This document shows, one piece after another, positions 8,824-16,994 of a DNA stretch of 64,000 nucleotides. The DNA lies in assembly GCA_001870995.2 (NCBI GenBank), contig MLAV02000008.1, forward strand, positions 228,301 to 292,300. The letters run 5' to 3'. The number at the start of each line of letters is the position of its first letter. Positions within the stretch are counted from its first letter, which is position 1. This stretch comes from Chitinophaga sp. CB10 (GTDB lineage Bacteria; Bacteroidota; Bacteroidia; Chitinophagales; Chitinophagaceae). The position numbers were made by a program, and so were the translations under genes. A model generated the notes under the pieces. The model worked only from the letters and a program-made list of their open reading frames with translations. It ran no database searches and was not told the origin of the DNA.

Positions 8824-9885
8824 TTATTCAGATGCCAGTTCTGTCTTTTTCAACGGGTTCTTCGTGTTTTCCGCGTAGCGGGCGCGCTGTTCAATCACCT
8901 CCAGGCAAGTGAAGATGGCCTGTCTGAAAGAGCTGGGATCCGCCAGGTTTTTACCGGCGATATCGAAGGCGGTGCCGTGGTCAGGAGAGGTTCTGACAAT
9001 AGGCAGGCCGGCGGTGTAGTTGATGCCTTCGCCGCTGGCGAGGGATTTGAATGGGATCAGGCCCTGATCGTGGTACATGGCCAGTACGCCGTCAAATTTG
9101 GCATACATCTCCCGGGCAAAGAAGGCATCTGCGCTGTACGGGCCAAAGGCCATGATGCCGCTGCTTTTCGCCTGTTTGATGGCGGGGGCTATCTGCTCGA
9201 TTTCTTCCCTGCCGATCAGCCCTTCATCCCCGGCATGGGGGTTGAGGCCCAGTACGGCAATGCGGGGTTTATCGATCCCGAAATCTTTTACCAGGCTTTC
9301 TTTCATCATATGTAATTTAGAAACGATATTTTCCTTCGTTACATATTTAGCCACCTGGGAGATGGGCACATGCTCGGTGAGCAGGCCTACACGCATATTT
9401 TCCGCGGTCATAAACATCAGTACCTCCTTGGCTTCGAAAGCGTCTTTAAGGTAAGGCGTATGGCCGGTATAGCTGAATTTTTCGCTTTGGATGTTGTTTT
9501 TGTGGATGGGGGCGGTCACCAGGCCGGCAATATGGCCGTCCTTCAGGCATTGGATAGCTACTTCCAGCGCGCGGGCGGCGTATTTGCCACCGGCTTCGTT
9601 GAGTACGCCCGGGGTGATCTGCACTTCTTCTTCCCAGCAGTTATAAACGTTTACCTGCTTGTGATTGAGGCGGGTAAAGTCTTTTATGGACTGGTAGTTA
9701 AAGTTGTTCTCATTCATCAGCTTCCGGTAGAAGTTGATGGTCTTATTAGACGCGAAGATCACCGGGGTACAGAATTCCATCATTCTGTTGTCCAGAAAGG
9801 TTTTGATAATGATTTCTGCGCCAATGCTGTTGATGTCACCTACGGTGATGCCTATTACTGGTTTATTCATGTTGGGAGTACTCAT
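8824..9885 (-). CDS. pdxA: 4-hydroxythreonine-4-phosphate dehydrogenase
   Basis: NAD-dependent oxidation of 4-phosphohydroxy-L-threonine in the DXP-dependent pyridoxal phosphate pathway, in the cytoplasm. Seen: N-terminal PVIGITVGDINSIGAEI, GHTPYLKDAF, LNPHAGDEGLIGREE, YHDQGLIPFK (metal-binding His/Asp) and the C-terminal RTSPDHGTAFDIAGK. 353 residues, family length slightly above 330. Start at 9885 or the ATG five codons later (MNKPVIG) are both possible. It is divergent from rsmA, a common pairing with pdxA in many bacteria. Confidence 0.95.
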   Translation of the reverse strand: MSTPNMNKPVIGITVGDINSIGAEIIIKTFLDNRMMEFCTPVIFASNKTINFYRKLMNENNFNYQSIKDFTRLNHKQVNVYNCWEEEVQITPGVLNEAGGKYAARALEVAIQCLKDGHIAGLVTAPIHKNNIQSEKFSYTGHTPYLKDAFEAKEVLMFMTAENMRVGLLTEHVPISQVAKYVTKENIVSKLHMMKESLVKDFGIDKPRIAVLGLNPHAGDEGLIGREEIEQIAPAIKQAKSSGIMAFGPYSADAFFAREMYAKFDGVLAMYHDQGLIPFKSLASGEGINYTAGLPIVRTSPDHGTAFDIAGKNLADPSSFRQAIFTCLEVIEQRARYAENTKNPLKKTELASE

Positions 9886-9908
9886 GCTGTTATAGCGTCA
9901 ATAATGGA

Positions 9909-9916
9909 CAAAGATA
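9909..9916 (-). promoter_or_regulatory. -7 element of pdxA
   Basis: TATCTTTG on the minus strand, 23 nt before the pdxA ATG. No clear -33 element. Confidence 0.5.
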
Positions 9917-9976
9917 AGAGAAAGCAGTTAGTTTCTGAGGGCTGGTTTTCCGGGCCGTTGTTATCGGGGTTTTAGC

Positions 9977-9984
9977 TATCTTTG
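9977..9984 (+). promoter_or_regulatory. -7 element of rsmA
   Basis: TATCTTTG 10 nt before the rsmA ATG, with TTG 16 nt further upstream. The mRNA leader would be only a few nucleotides. Confidence 0.55.
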
Positions 9985-9994
9985 CGGCTCAGTC

Positions 9995-10747
9995 ATGTAC
10001 ACACTAAAGAAATCGTTAGGCCAGCATTTTCTGACGGATGAGAACATCTCCCGGAAGATCGTTGAGTCGCTACCTGTAACAGAAGGCCAGCAAGTGCTGG
10101 AAGTGGGCCCCGGCGGGGGCGCCATTACCAAATACCTCTTGCAGATCCCCGGCATTGATTTTAAAGCCATTGAGCTGGATACCGAAAAAGTACAGTACCT
10201 GGAAAAAACTTATCCTGACATCCGGGGTAAGCTGATCAATGTGAGCATCCTGGATGCCAGCCTGCCGTTTGAAGGCCAGTTCCGGCTCATCGGCAACTTC
10301 CCCTACAATATCTCCACGCAGATCATGTTTAAGGTGCTGGAATGGCGTTCCAGCGTGGATGTGATTGTGGGTATGTTCCAGAAGGAGGTGGCCCTGCGCC
10401 TGGCTGCCAAGCATGGCAACAAGGACTATGGTATCCTGAGCGTGCTGTTGCAGGCTTATTACCATATTGAGTACCTGTTTGAAGTACATGAAAACTGTTT
10501 CAATCCGCCGCCGAAGGTGAAATCTGCCGTGATCCGGCTCACCCGGCTGGAGCAGCCTGCGGATGTGGCTTCAGAGCGTAAGTTTTTCGTATTGGTGAAA
10601 ACTGCGTTCGGGCAGCGCCGTAAACAACTGAGAAACCCCCTGAAAGGATTATTCGATAAAGCAACACTGCAGGACCCGATTTTCAGCAAAAGAGCTGAAG
10701 AGCTGACCGTCGCGGACTTTGCAGCCCTATCACATAAGATGATATGA
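9995..10747 (+). CDS. rsmA: 16S rRNA dimethyladenosine transferase
   Basis: Dimethylates the two adjacent adenines in the 3'-terminal hairpin of 16S rRNA late in 30S assembly (KsgA). Seen: KSLGQHFLTDENI at the N-terminus, SAM-binding VLEVGPGGGAIT (motif I), catalytic motif IV NFPYNIS, and C-terminal FGQRRKQLRN. 250 residues, the normal length. Its stop overlaps the start of the next gene (ATGA). Confidence 0.97.
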   Translation: MYTLKKSLGQHFLTDENISRKIVESLPVTEGQQVLEVGPGGGAITKYLLQIPGIDFKAIELDTEKVQYLEKTYPDIRGKLINVSILDASLPFEGQFRLIGNFPYNISTQIMFKVLEWRSSVDVIVGMFQKEVALRLAAKHGNKDYGILSVLLQAYYHIEYLFEVHENCFNPPPKVKSAVIRLTRLEQPADVASERKFFVLVKTAFGQRRKQLRNPLKGLFDKATLQDPIFSKRAEELTVADFAALSHKMI

Positions 10748-11673
10748 GTAAGAAAGTATTAATTACCGCCAAGGTGCATCCATATCTGGTGGACCAGCTG
10801 GAAAACAAGGGCTTTGAAGTAGATTATCAGCCGTCTATCACCTACGAAGAAGTATATGCCGCTATTCCGGGCTGTGTAGGCCTGATCGTTACCACCCGCA
10901 TCCGGGTTGATAAACAGATTATTGACCACGGCAGGGAACTGCAGTGGATAGGCCGGCTGGGCTCAGGTATGGAGTTAATAGATGTGGCTTACGCCGAGAG
11001 TAAAGGCATACACTGCGTTAGCAGCCCGGAAGGGAACCGGGATCCCGTCGGGGAGCAAGCCGTTGGTATGCTGCTTAGCCTTATGCACAATGTTCTCAAG
11101 AGTAATTTGGAACTGAGAAATGGCATTTGGGAGCGGGACGGCAACAGGGCGTATGAGCTGGGCGGCAAGACGGTGGCCATCATCGGCTATGGCAATACCG
11201 GCAGTACGTTTGCCCGTAAGCTGAAAGGTTTTGACGTCAATATCATTGCGTACGATAAATACAAGAAAGGTTTCGGTACCGAAGAGGTGAAGGAAGTGAC
11301 GATGGAAGAGGTATTTGCCCAGGCGGATGTAGTGAGCCTGCACCTGCCGCTGACGGACGAAACCCGTTATATTGCCAACGGGGCGTTCTTCTCCTCGTTT
11401 GCGCATCCCGTATGGTTTATGAATACGGCCAGGGGTAAGCTGGTAAACAACAGCGACCTGATTGCAGCCCTGGAGGATGGCCGCGTGCGCGGCGCCTGCC
11501 TGGATGTACTGGAAAACGAAAAACTGAATACCTATTCAACCGGGGATAAAGAGCAGCTGGCTTATTTCCTCGCGGCTCCGAACGTAGTGCTGACGCCGCA
11601 TATCGCGGGATATTCCCATGAGGCGAGCATCCGGATGCCCCGTGTTGTATTAGAGAAGCTGAATATACTTTAA
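10744..11673 (+). CDS. D-2-hydroxyacid dehydrogenase (phosphoglycerate dehydrogenase-like)
   Basis: NAD-dependent oxidoreductase of the D-isomer-specific 2-hydroxyacid family. Rossmann motif GYGNTGSTFARKL at about residue 150; catalytic Arg in NTARGKLV, Glu in LDVLENEK and His in LTPHIAGYS. 309 residues, so it is the short form without the ACT regulatory domain of classical SerA. The ATG overlaps the rsmA stop by 4 nt, implying translational coupling. Substrate (3-phosphoglycerate or another 2-hydroxyacid) is not settled by sequence. Confidence 0.88.
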   Translation: MSKKVLITAKVHPYLVDQLENKGFEVDYQPSITYEEVYAAIPGCVGLIVTTRIRVDKQIIDHGRELQWIGRLGSGMELIDVAYAESKGIHCVSSPEGNRDPVGEQAVGMLLSLMHNVLKSNLELRNGIWERDGNRAYELGGKTVAIIGYGNTGSTFARKLKGFDVNIIAYDKYKKGFGTEEVKEVTMEEVFAQADVVSLHLPLTDETRYIANGAFFSSFAHPVWFMNTARGKLVNNSDLIAALEDGRVRGACLDVLENEKLNTYSTGDKEQLAYFLAAPNVVLTPHIAGYSHEASIRMPRVVLEKLNIL

Positions 11674-11766
11674 GCAGCGGAACAAGCTGTGGTGATTCGA
11701 TTTAAATTACTGATTTTCAGTATATTAAAATCGAAAAGTAAATTACTTTTCTTAAACAAAAAAGCT

Positions 11767-11774
11767 TATATTTG
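11767..11774 (+). promoter_or_regulatory. -7 element of greA
   Basis: TATATTTG; expected transcription start near 11780, about 75 nt before the greA ATG and just ahead of a terminator-like hairpin. Confidence 0.6.
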
Positions 11775-11779
11775 CGATA

Positions 11780-11829
11780 GAACCAGAAAAACAACGCTTC
11801 CATGCAAGTGGAGGCGTTGATTTTTTTTT
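11780..11829 (+). ncRNA. greA leader RNA with intrinsic terminator
   Basis: Hairpin CAACGCTTCCA / TGGAGGCGTTG (11792-11819; one G-T pair, 6-nt loop) followed by nine T (11821-11829). It stands between the greA promoter-like element and the greA start, so transcripts that stop here would be about 50 nt long. E. coli greA also has a leader terminator that yields short RNAs (GraL); this would be an analogue. It could instead be the terminator of the preceding gene, but that stop is over 100 nt upstream and the -7 element lies between them. Confidence 0.6.
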
Positions 11830-11856
11830 CTTATAACCATAAAAACACAGCAGGTT

Positions 11857-12330
11857 ATGTCTGGCGTAAACTACGTTACAAAAGAAACTCTTGAACAGAT
11901 GAAAAGCGAACTGAACATCCTGAAAACAAAGGGACGTGCAGAGATTGCAAGGGCTATTTCAGAAGCCAGGGAAAAGGGTGACTTGAAGGAGAATGCCGAA
12001 TATGATGCCGCCAAAGAAGCACAGGGATTACATGAAGCGAAAATCGCTACGCTGGAAAATGCGATTGCCAATGCACGCATTGTGGAGGCTGATTCCATTG
12101 ATACTTCCAAAGTCTCCATTTTATGTAAGGTAACAATCACCAATGTTGCCAATAAGAAAACGTTCACCTATCAACTGGTTTCAGAAACAGAGGCTGACCT
12201 GAAGGCCGGGAAAATCTCGGTTACTTCACCAATCGGAAAAGGTTTACTTGGTAAGGCCGTAGGCGAAGTGGCAGAAGTGCTGGCGCCTAATGGCAAGATC
12301 AACTTCAAAATTGAAAAGATTACTGCGTAA
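11857..12330 (+). CDS. greA: Transcription elongation factor GreA
   Basis: Rescues backtracked RNA polymerase by stimulating cleavage of the nascent RNA. N-terminal coiled coil (about 1-75) with the acidic tip GDLKENAEYDAAKEAQ, whose Asp and Glu act at the polymerase active site; C-terminal FKBP-like domain ending in SPIGKGLLGKAVGEVAEV. 157 residues, full length. Preceded by a leader hairpin that could give autoregulation by attenuation. Confidence 0.96.
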   Translation: MSGVNYVTKETLEQMKSELNILKTKGRAEIARAISEAREKGDLKENAEYDAAKEAQGLHEAKIATLENAIANARIVEADSIDTSKVSILCKVTITNVANKKTFTYQLVSETEADLKAGKISVTSPIGKGLLGKAVGEVAEVLAPNGKINFKIEKITA

Positions 12331-12358
12331 ACCGTTACGCTTTTTAACGATATTTACA

Positions 12359-12384
12359 GGGTCCTGCCAAGGCGGGGCCCTTTT
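12359..12384 (+). terminator. Terminator after greA
   Basis: Stem GGGTCCTGCC / GGCGGGGCCC with two G-T pairs and an AA loop, then TTTTC. Confidence 0.75.
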
Positions 12385-12414
12385 CATTTTACATCATGCT
12401 AACATAGAAACCAT

Positions 12415-12804
12415 ATGACCATCTTTTCGAAAATAATCCGTGGAGAGATCCCCAGCTATAAGATTGCGGAGAACGACCGGTTTTATGCATTCCTGGATAT
12501 ATTTCCCCTGGCCCAAGGGCATACCCTGGTCATTCCGAAAGTGGAAACGGATAAATTCTTTGACCTTCCGGACGATTTGATGGCGGAGTACCTGCTGTTT
12601 GCCAAGCCCATTGCCCGGGCCATTGAGGCGGTGATCCCCTGTAATCGTATAGGAGTGAGCGTAGTAGGGCTGGAGGTACCGCATGCGCATATGCACCTGA
12701 TACCGATCAATTCAGTGGACGACATGAATTTTTCCCGGAGTAAGCTGAAGTTATCCCCGGAAGAATTTGAAGCCATCCAGCAGGCCATCGTATCCCGCCT
12801 GTAA
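12415..12804 (+). CDS. HIT family nucleotide hydrolase
   Basis: Histidine-triad protein of the HINT branch; such proteins hydrolyse adenosine 5'-phosphoramidates and related nucleotides. The triad is seen as PHAHMHLIP near residue 88. N-terminal MTIFSKIIRGEIPSYKI is typical. 129 residues, normal length. Ends 1 nt from the convergent response-regulator gene, so no room for a terminator between them. Confidence 0.93.
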   Translation: MTIFSKIIRGEIPSYKIAENDRFYAFLDIFPLAQGHTLVIPKVETDKFFDLPDDLMAEYLLFAKPIARAIEAVIPCNRIGVSVVGLEVPHAHMHLIPINSVDDMNFSRSKLKLSPEEFEAIQQAIVSRL

Positions 12805-12805
12805 A

Positions 12806-13501
12806 TTATTTGCCAGGAACGTTGAAGCGGAAACCTACACCATGCAATGTTTCCAGCCGTATGTGGGGATCTGATTTGAAATGCTTGCGCAGTTTGGTGA
12901 TAAATACGTCCATGCTGCGGCCAAGGAAGTAATCGTCCTTACCCCATACATTGGCGAGGATTTCTTCCCTTTTGAGTGTTTTATTAGGGTTATTGCAGAG
13001 ATAAAGGAGTAGTTCCGCTTCCTTCTGGGTGAGGCTGATGGAAATGTCTCCTTCTTCGTTATAGAGGCGAAGGTCTTCATAATCAAAGGTAAGCTTGCCC
13101 AGGTGGAAGATATTGGATTTTTCTACCGGTTGATTGCGGGTTCTTTTCAGGAATACTTCTATACGCAGGATGAGTTCCTGCATGCTGAAGGGTTTACTGA
13201 TATAGTCGTCAGCACCGGTGCGCAGACCTTTAATCCTGTCCTCTTTTTCATTTTTGGAGGTAAGAAACAAAATAGGGACGTGATCATTCACTTTCCGGAT
13301 CTGTTCAGCCAGCGCAAGGCCATCTTTTTTAGGCATAACTACATCCAACAGGCATATATCGAAGGTGCGGGACTGGAACTGCTCCCAGGCTGCCTGTCCG
13401 TCAATACTATGCACCACATCATAACCTGCCTCCTCTAATCTTTTCTTAGTTGCCGCGCCGATATACTGATCGTCTTCCACTAATAAGATTCTCGCTTTCA
13501 T
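12806..13501 (-). CDS. OmpR/PhoB-family response regulator
   Basis: Receiver domain (1-120) with acidic pocket VEDD, phospho-acceptor Asp in CLLDVVMP, Thr in LFLTSKN and Lys in DYISKPF; C-terminal winged-helix domain (about 135-230) with SLTQKEAELLLYL and SMDVFITKLRKHF. DNA-binding transcription regulator. No histidine kinase is adjacent, so its sensor is elsewhere. It resembles the regulator at 16201-16908 in domain layout and motifs. Confidence 0.93.
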   Translation of the reverse strand: MKARILLVEDDQYIGAATKKRLEEAGYDVVHSIDGQAAWEQFQSRTFDICLLDVVMPKKDGLALAEQIRKVNDHVPILFLTSKNEKEDRIKGLRTGADDYISKPFSMQELILRIEVFLKRTRNQPVEKSNIFHLGKLTFDYEDLRLYNEEGDISISLTQKEAELLLYLCNNPNKTLKREEILANVWGKDDYFLGRSMDVFITKLRKHFKSDPHIRLETLHGVGFRFNVPGK

Positions 13502-13681
13502 ATCTCCTTGATGCTGGTTAATACAAAAATAATCGTTGCACTTTTGGCGTACAACGGATGATAGTAATTTTTCATAGTCAAGCTATTAAGCTGGATCATG
13601 GCGTGTAACGTTGCAGTAAAAGACTACAATCGAATTTCAACAAAGTAACTACAATTTTGGAATTTATGAAATATGCTTTTC

Positions 13682-14242
13682 CTAGCGTACGATTCTTTCG
13701 GGGTGCTGGGCAAGGAACTGTTCCCATCCTTTTGATTTGGTGAGCCCTGCCAGCGGGTTGCTCTCCTGGTAAAAATGGCACACTGCCACTGCCAGCGCAT
13801 CGGTAGCGTCAAAATAGGCCGGTTTGTCGCTGATGTTGAGGATACGTTGCAACATCAGCCATACCTGTTCCTTATCCGCGTTGCCATTACCCGTAACAGA
13901 CTGTTTTACTTTCTTTGGGGAATACTCTGTTACTTCCAGTCCTGCGTGCATAGCCGTTGCGATGGCAACGCCCTGCGCCCGGCCCAGCTTCAGCATACTT
14001 TGAACGTTCTTGCCGAAAAACGGCGCTTCAATGGCGAAGCTGGTGGGTTTGTGTTTGGTGATCAGCCCTGCTACACTGCTGTGTATTGCCTGCAGGCGTT
14101 CGTAATGGTCCTTGTGTTTGGACAACTTGAGCACGTCCATCTCAATGAGACTTACTTTCTTCCCTTCCGCCAATATAAGGCCGTAGCCCATTACAAGGGT
14201 CCCAGGGTCAATGCCCAGAATTATTTTCGGTTTGTTTGCCAA
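13682..14242 (-). CDS. ruvC: Holliday junction resolvase RuvC
   Basis: Cuts Holliday junctions moved by RuvAB. Acidic catalytic residues appear in LGIDPGT, AIEAPFF and the C-terminal DATDALAVAVCH. 186 residues, normal. The start codon is TTG (gives MANKPKIILGIDPG); there is no ATG near it. On the minus strand TAAATTTT at 14260-14267 may be its -7 element (one mismatch). Confidence 0.95.
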   Translation of the reverse strand: MANKPKIILGIDPGTLVMGYGLILAEGKKVSLIEMDVLKLSKHKDHYERLQAIHSSVAGLITKHKPTSFAIEAPFFGKNVQSMLKLGRAQGVAIATAMHAGLEVTEYSPKKVKQSVTGNGNADKEQVWLMLQRILNISDKPAYFDATDALAVAVCHFYQESNPLAGLTKSKGWEQFLAQHPERIVR

Positions 14243-14249
14243 CCAGGGT

Positions 14250-14257
14250 TATTTTTG
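14250..14257 (+). promoter_or_regulatory. -7 element of the flippase-like gene
   Basis: TATTTTTG, 14 nt before the CTG at 14272 and 74 nt before the TTG at 14332. Its position favours the upstream start. Confidence 0.45.
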
Positions 14258-14271
14258 CGAAAATTTAATAT

Positions 14272-15261
14272 CTGAACAAAAGTACCAAAATAATTCTCAA
14301 TTACACATTAGGTGTAAGCCTTTTCATCTGGTTGGGATACTCCATCTATTTGCAGTTGACCCATCGTGATAACCTGCAGGAATCCATCCAGCAGATGCGC
14401 CATTCCCTGCAGCATAAAGGGTGGACGGGTATTGCGCTGGTGGTGGTACTGATGTTTTTCAACTGGGGCTTTGAAGCCCGCAAGTGGCAGCTGCTGGTCA
14501 AGCCCCTGGAAAAGATATCGTTTAAGAAAGCCTTCAGCGCCATTCTCTCCGGCGTGTCCATTTCCATCAATACGCCTAATCGTATAGGCGAATACGGTGG
14601 CCGCGTACTCTACCTCCGCAACGAGAACAAACTCAAAGCCATTGCCGCTACCATTGTAGGGAGCTTCAGCCAGCTGATCGTAACTGTTATTTTTGGGTTA
14701 ATTGGGCTGGTCTTTTTTATACACCGGCTCATGCCGGCAGGGGTTTCCAGGTGGCTGGACCGCGATTTCTGGGGGAATTTCGTCCTCGGGGTGCTGTTGA
14801 TTATTTGCTCACTGACGATATTGTTATATTTTCGGTTACGAATTATTCTGGCTGTATTTGAGAAAGTGCGTTGGTTGCGTAAACTCAAAAGCTATGTGGA
14901 GATAATCGCCGGCTATCAACCTGCTGAATTACGTTATCTGTTGCTGCTTTCAGCCTTCCGGTACATGGTCTTCTCGGCACAGTATTTGATTTTGCTCGAC
15001 GCATTGGGTGTAGAGTTTTGGTGGTGGCAGGCTTTCCTGCTCAACAGTGTAATTTACCTGGTAATGGCCGTAGTTCCCACCATTGCCATTGCAGAACTTG
15101 GAGTCCGGGGAAAAGTCAGTATCTTCTTCCTGGGTTTTCTTAGTTCCAACGAAGTAGCCATCCTTGCAGCCACTGGCGGAATATGGTTGATAAACCTCTT
15201 CCTGCCGGCCATTGCGGGTACGGTACTCCTGCTGGGAGTGAAAATTATTAAGGACAAATAG
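14272..15261 (+). CDS. Lysylphosphatidylglycerol synthase/flippase-domain membrane protein
   Basis: Integral membrane protein of the UPF0104 family (the transmembrane half of MprF), with about eight helices; family members are linked to lipid flipping or glycosyl transfer. Typical parts are NTPNRIGEYGGR and AELGVRGK. The start is uncertain: the first TTG (14332, MGYSIYLQ) would remove half of helix 1, whereas a CTG at 14272 gives MNKSTKIILNYTLGVSLF with a basic N-terminus as homologues have. No ATG exists in this frame before the first helix. Followed 9 nt later by the DUF3108 gene. Confidence 0.8.
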   Translation: MNKSTKIILNYTLGVSLFIWLGYSIYLQLTHRDNLQESIQQMRHSLQHKGWTGIALVVVLMFFNWGFEARKWQLLVKPLEKISFKKAFSAILSGVSISINTPNRIGEYGGRVLYLRNENKLKAIAATIVGSFSQLIVTVIFGLIGLVFFIHRLMPAGVSRWLDRDFWGNFVLGVLLIICSLTILLYFRLRIILAVFEKVRWLRKLKSYVEIIAGYQPAELRYLLLLSAFRYMVFSAQYLILLDALGVEFWWWQAFLLNSVIYLVMAVVPTIAIAELGVRGKVSIFFLGFLSSNEVAILAATGGIWLINLFLPAIAGTVLLLGVKIIKDK

Positions 15262-15270
15262 ACTCTTGCA

Positions 15271-16062
15271 ATGCGGTATTTCTTACTTATCATCTTAGTT
15301 TTAACCTGTACACGCCCCGCAAAAGCGCAGAATGATTTCTGTTCTATCCGAAATACCAGCTTTAAAACAGGTGAATCCGTAACCCTCAAAGTGTTTTACG
15401 CCCTCGGAAAAATGTTCATCGGCGCCGGCGAAGCCACCTTTAACGTAGGACTGGAAAGGTTCGCCAACCGGGATGTGTACCATATCGTGGCCGATGGTAA
15501 AACCTACCGCGCCTACGATTGGGTATTCAAAGTAAGGGACCGCTACGAAACCTACCTGGATACCGCCACCCTGCAGCCCCTGAAGTTTGTCCGCAATGTC
15601 AACGAAGGCGGCTATAAGATCTACAATAACGTAGTCTTCAACCAGGCCGGGCACCAGGCCATCAGTACCACCGGTACCTACCCGGTTCCCCCCTGCGTAC
15701 AGGACGTTATCAGCTCCATCTATTACGCCAGGAATATCGATTTCAGCAAATACAAGCCGGATGACAAGATACCTTTCGCCATGTTCCTGGACGACCAGGT
15801 GTACAACATCTACGTGCGGTATATGGGTAAGGAAGAGATAAAAACCAAATTCGGGACCTTCCGCGCCATCAAATTCAAGCCCCTCCTGATCAAAGGGTCT
15901 ATGTTTGAAGGCGGCGAGAAAATGACGGTTTGGGTGAGCGACGACGCCAACAAGGTGCCGCTCCGCATCGAAAGCCCTATTTCCGTTGGCAGCGTGGTGG
16001 TAGACATGATCAACTACAGCAACCTGCGCTATCCTTTTACATCGCTGATCAGGCAAAGATAA
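15271..16062 (+). CDS. DUF3108 periplasmic protein
   Basis: Signal peptide MRYFLLIILVLTCTRPAKAQ, then a beta-rich domain of the DUF3108 type (about 30-255): GESVTLKVFYALGKMFIGAGEATF, seen in parts as GESVTLKVFY and GAGEATF, and VNEGGYKIYNNVVF. Function of the family is not known; it is often found near envelope genes. 263 residues. Probably co-transcribed with the upstream membrane protein (9-nt gap). Confidence 0.85.
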   Translation: MRYFLLIILVLTCTRPAKAQNDFCSIRNTSFKTGESVTLKVFYALGKMFIGAGEATFNVGLERFANRDVYHIVADGKTYRAYDWVFKVRDRYETYLDTATLQPLKFVRNVNEGGYKIYNNVVFNQAGHQAISTTGTYPVPPCVQDVISSIYYARNIDFSKYKPDDKIPFAMFLDDQVYNIYVRYMGKEEIKTKFGTFRAIKFKPLLIKGSMFEGGEKMTVWVSDDANKVPLRIESPISVGSVVVDMINYSNLRYPFTSLIRQR

Positions 16063-16176
16063 TACGCAACCTTCGTGTAGTTGTAGGCGTTATAATACCG
16101 CGCTACGGCAGTTTTAACAATTTATTGGCGGCCGCCAGTCAGTATTTTTACGACCTTTCGTGCCGCAGAAAAACTT

Positions 16177-16184
16177 TATATTTG
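16177..16184 (+). promoter_or_regulatory. -7 element of response regulator gene
   Basis: TATATTTG, 16 nt before the ATG at 16201. A weak TTT stands 18 nt upstream in place of TTG. Confidence 0.5.
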
Positions 16185-16200
16185 TTATAATCAACCCTTT

Positions 16201-16908
16201 ATGATTATGGAAGAACGTAAACCTAAGATATTACTGGCAGAAGATGATACCAACCTGGGTATGGTACTTAAAAACTACCTCGAGCTTAACGATTACGACG
16301 TGGAACTTTGCAGAGATGGTATCCTGGCGCTGGCGGCCTTCCGTCGTGAAAAATTTGACATCTGCCTGCTGGACATCATGATGCCTAATATGGACGGATT
16401 TAAGCTGGCAGAGGAAATCCGCGACGTGGACCCGGATATACCCCTGTTCTTCCTTTCTGCCAAAACCATGAAGGAGGACATCATCCAGGGTTATAAACTC
16501 GGGGCGGACGATTACATCTCCAAACCGTTTGACAGTGAGCTGCTCCTCCTCAAAATCAAAGCTATCCTGAAACGCAACCAGGAGCTGCACAGCAAGGAGG
16601 AAGAACAGCACGAGTTCAAAATTGGCTCCTACGAGTTCAATTCCAGGCTCCGCACCCTCACCCGCAACGGGGAGTCCCATACGCTGTCGCCCAAGGAAAA
16701 TGAACTCCTCCATATGCTTTGCGAGCATAAGAACGACCTGCTCCCCAGGGAGCTGGCGCTCAAAAAAATATGGGGCAGCGATACCTACTTCAACGGCCGC
16801 TCTATGGACGTATATATTGCCAAGCTCCGGAAATACCTGAAAGACGATTCCAATATTGAGATTGTGAACATACATGGCAATGGGTTCCGCCTGGTAGTGA
16901 AAGAATAA
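16201..16908 (+). CDS. OmpR/PhoB-family response regulator
   Basis: Receiver domain with LAEDDTN, phospho-acceptor in CLLDIMMPNMDG, Ser in FFLSAKT, Lys in DYISKPFD; winged-helix domain from about residue 140 with SMDVYIAKLRKYL. 235 residues. A second ATG two codons in (MEERKPKILL) is an equally likely start. No kinase gene beside it. The receiver and DNA-binding parts follow the same layout as the regulator at 12806-13501, so the two are probably paralogues. Confidence 0.93.
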   Translation: MIMEERKPKILLAEDDTNLGMVLKNYLELNDYDVELCRDGILALAAFRREKFDICLLDIMMPNMDGFKLAEEIRDVDPDIPLFFLSAKTMKEDIIQGYKLGADDYISKPFDSELLLLKIKAILKRNQELHSKEEEQHEFKIGSYEFNSRLRTLTRNGESHTLSPKENELLHMLCEHKNDLLPRELALKKIWGSDTYFNGRSMDVYIAKLRKYLKDDSNIEIVNIHGNGFRLVVKE

Positions 16909-16938
16909 CAGCAGCCGCGTTGCGGCGGCATTATAAAA

Positions 16939-16971
16939 GGAACACCCGTCCTGTAACCGGACGGGTGTTCC
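16939..16971. terminator. Bidirectional terminator between response regulator and ruvB
   Basis: Perfect 13-bp stem GGAACACCCGTCC / GGACGGGTGTTCC with loop TGTAACC, placed between two convergent genes. Confidence 0.88.
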
Positions 16972-16994
16972 TATTTAAGCTTATATCTTTCCCC

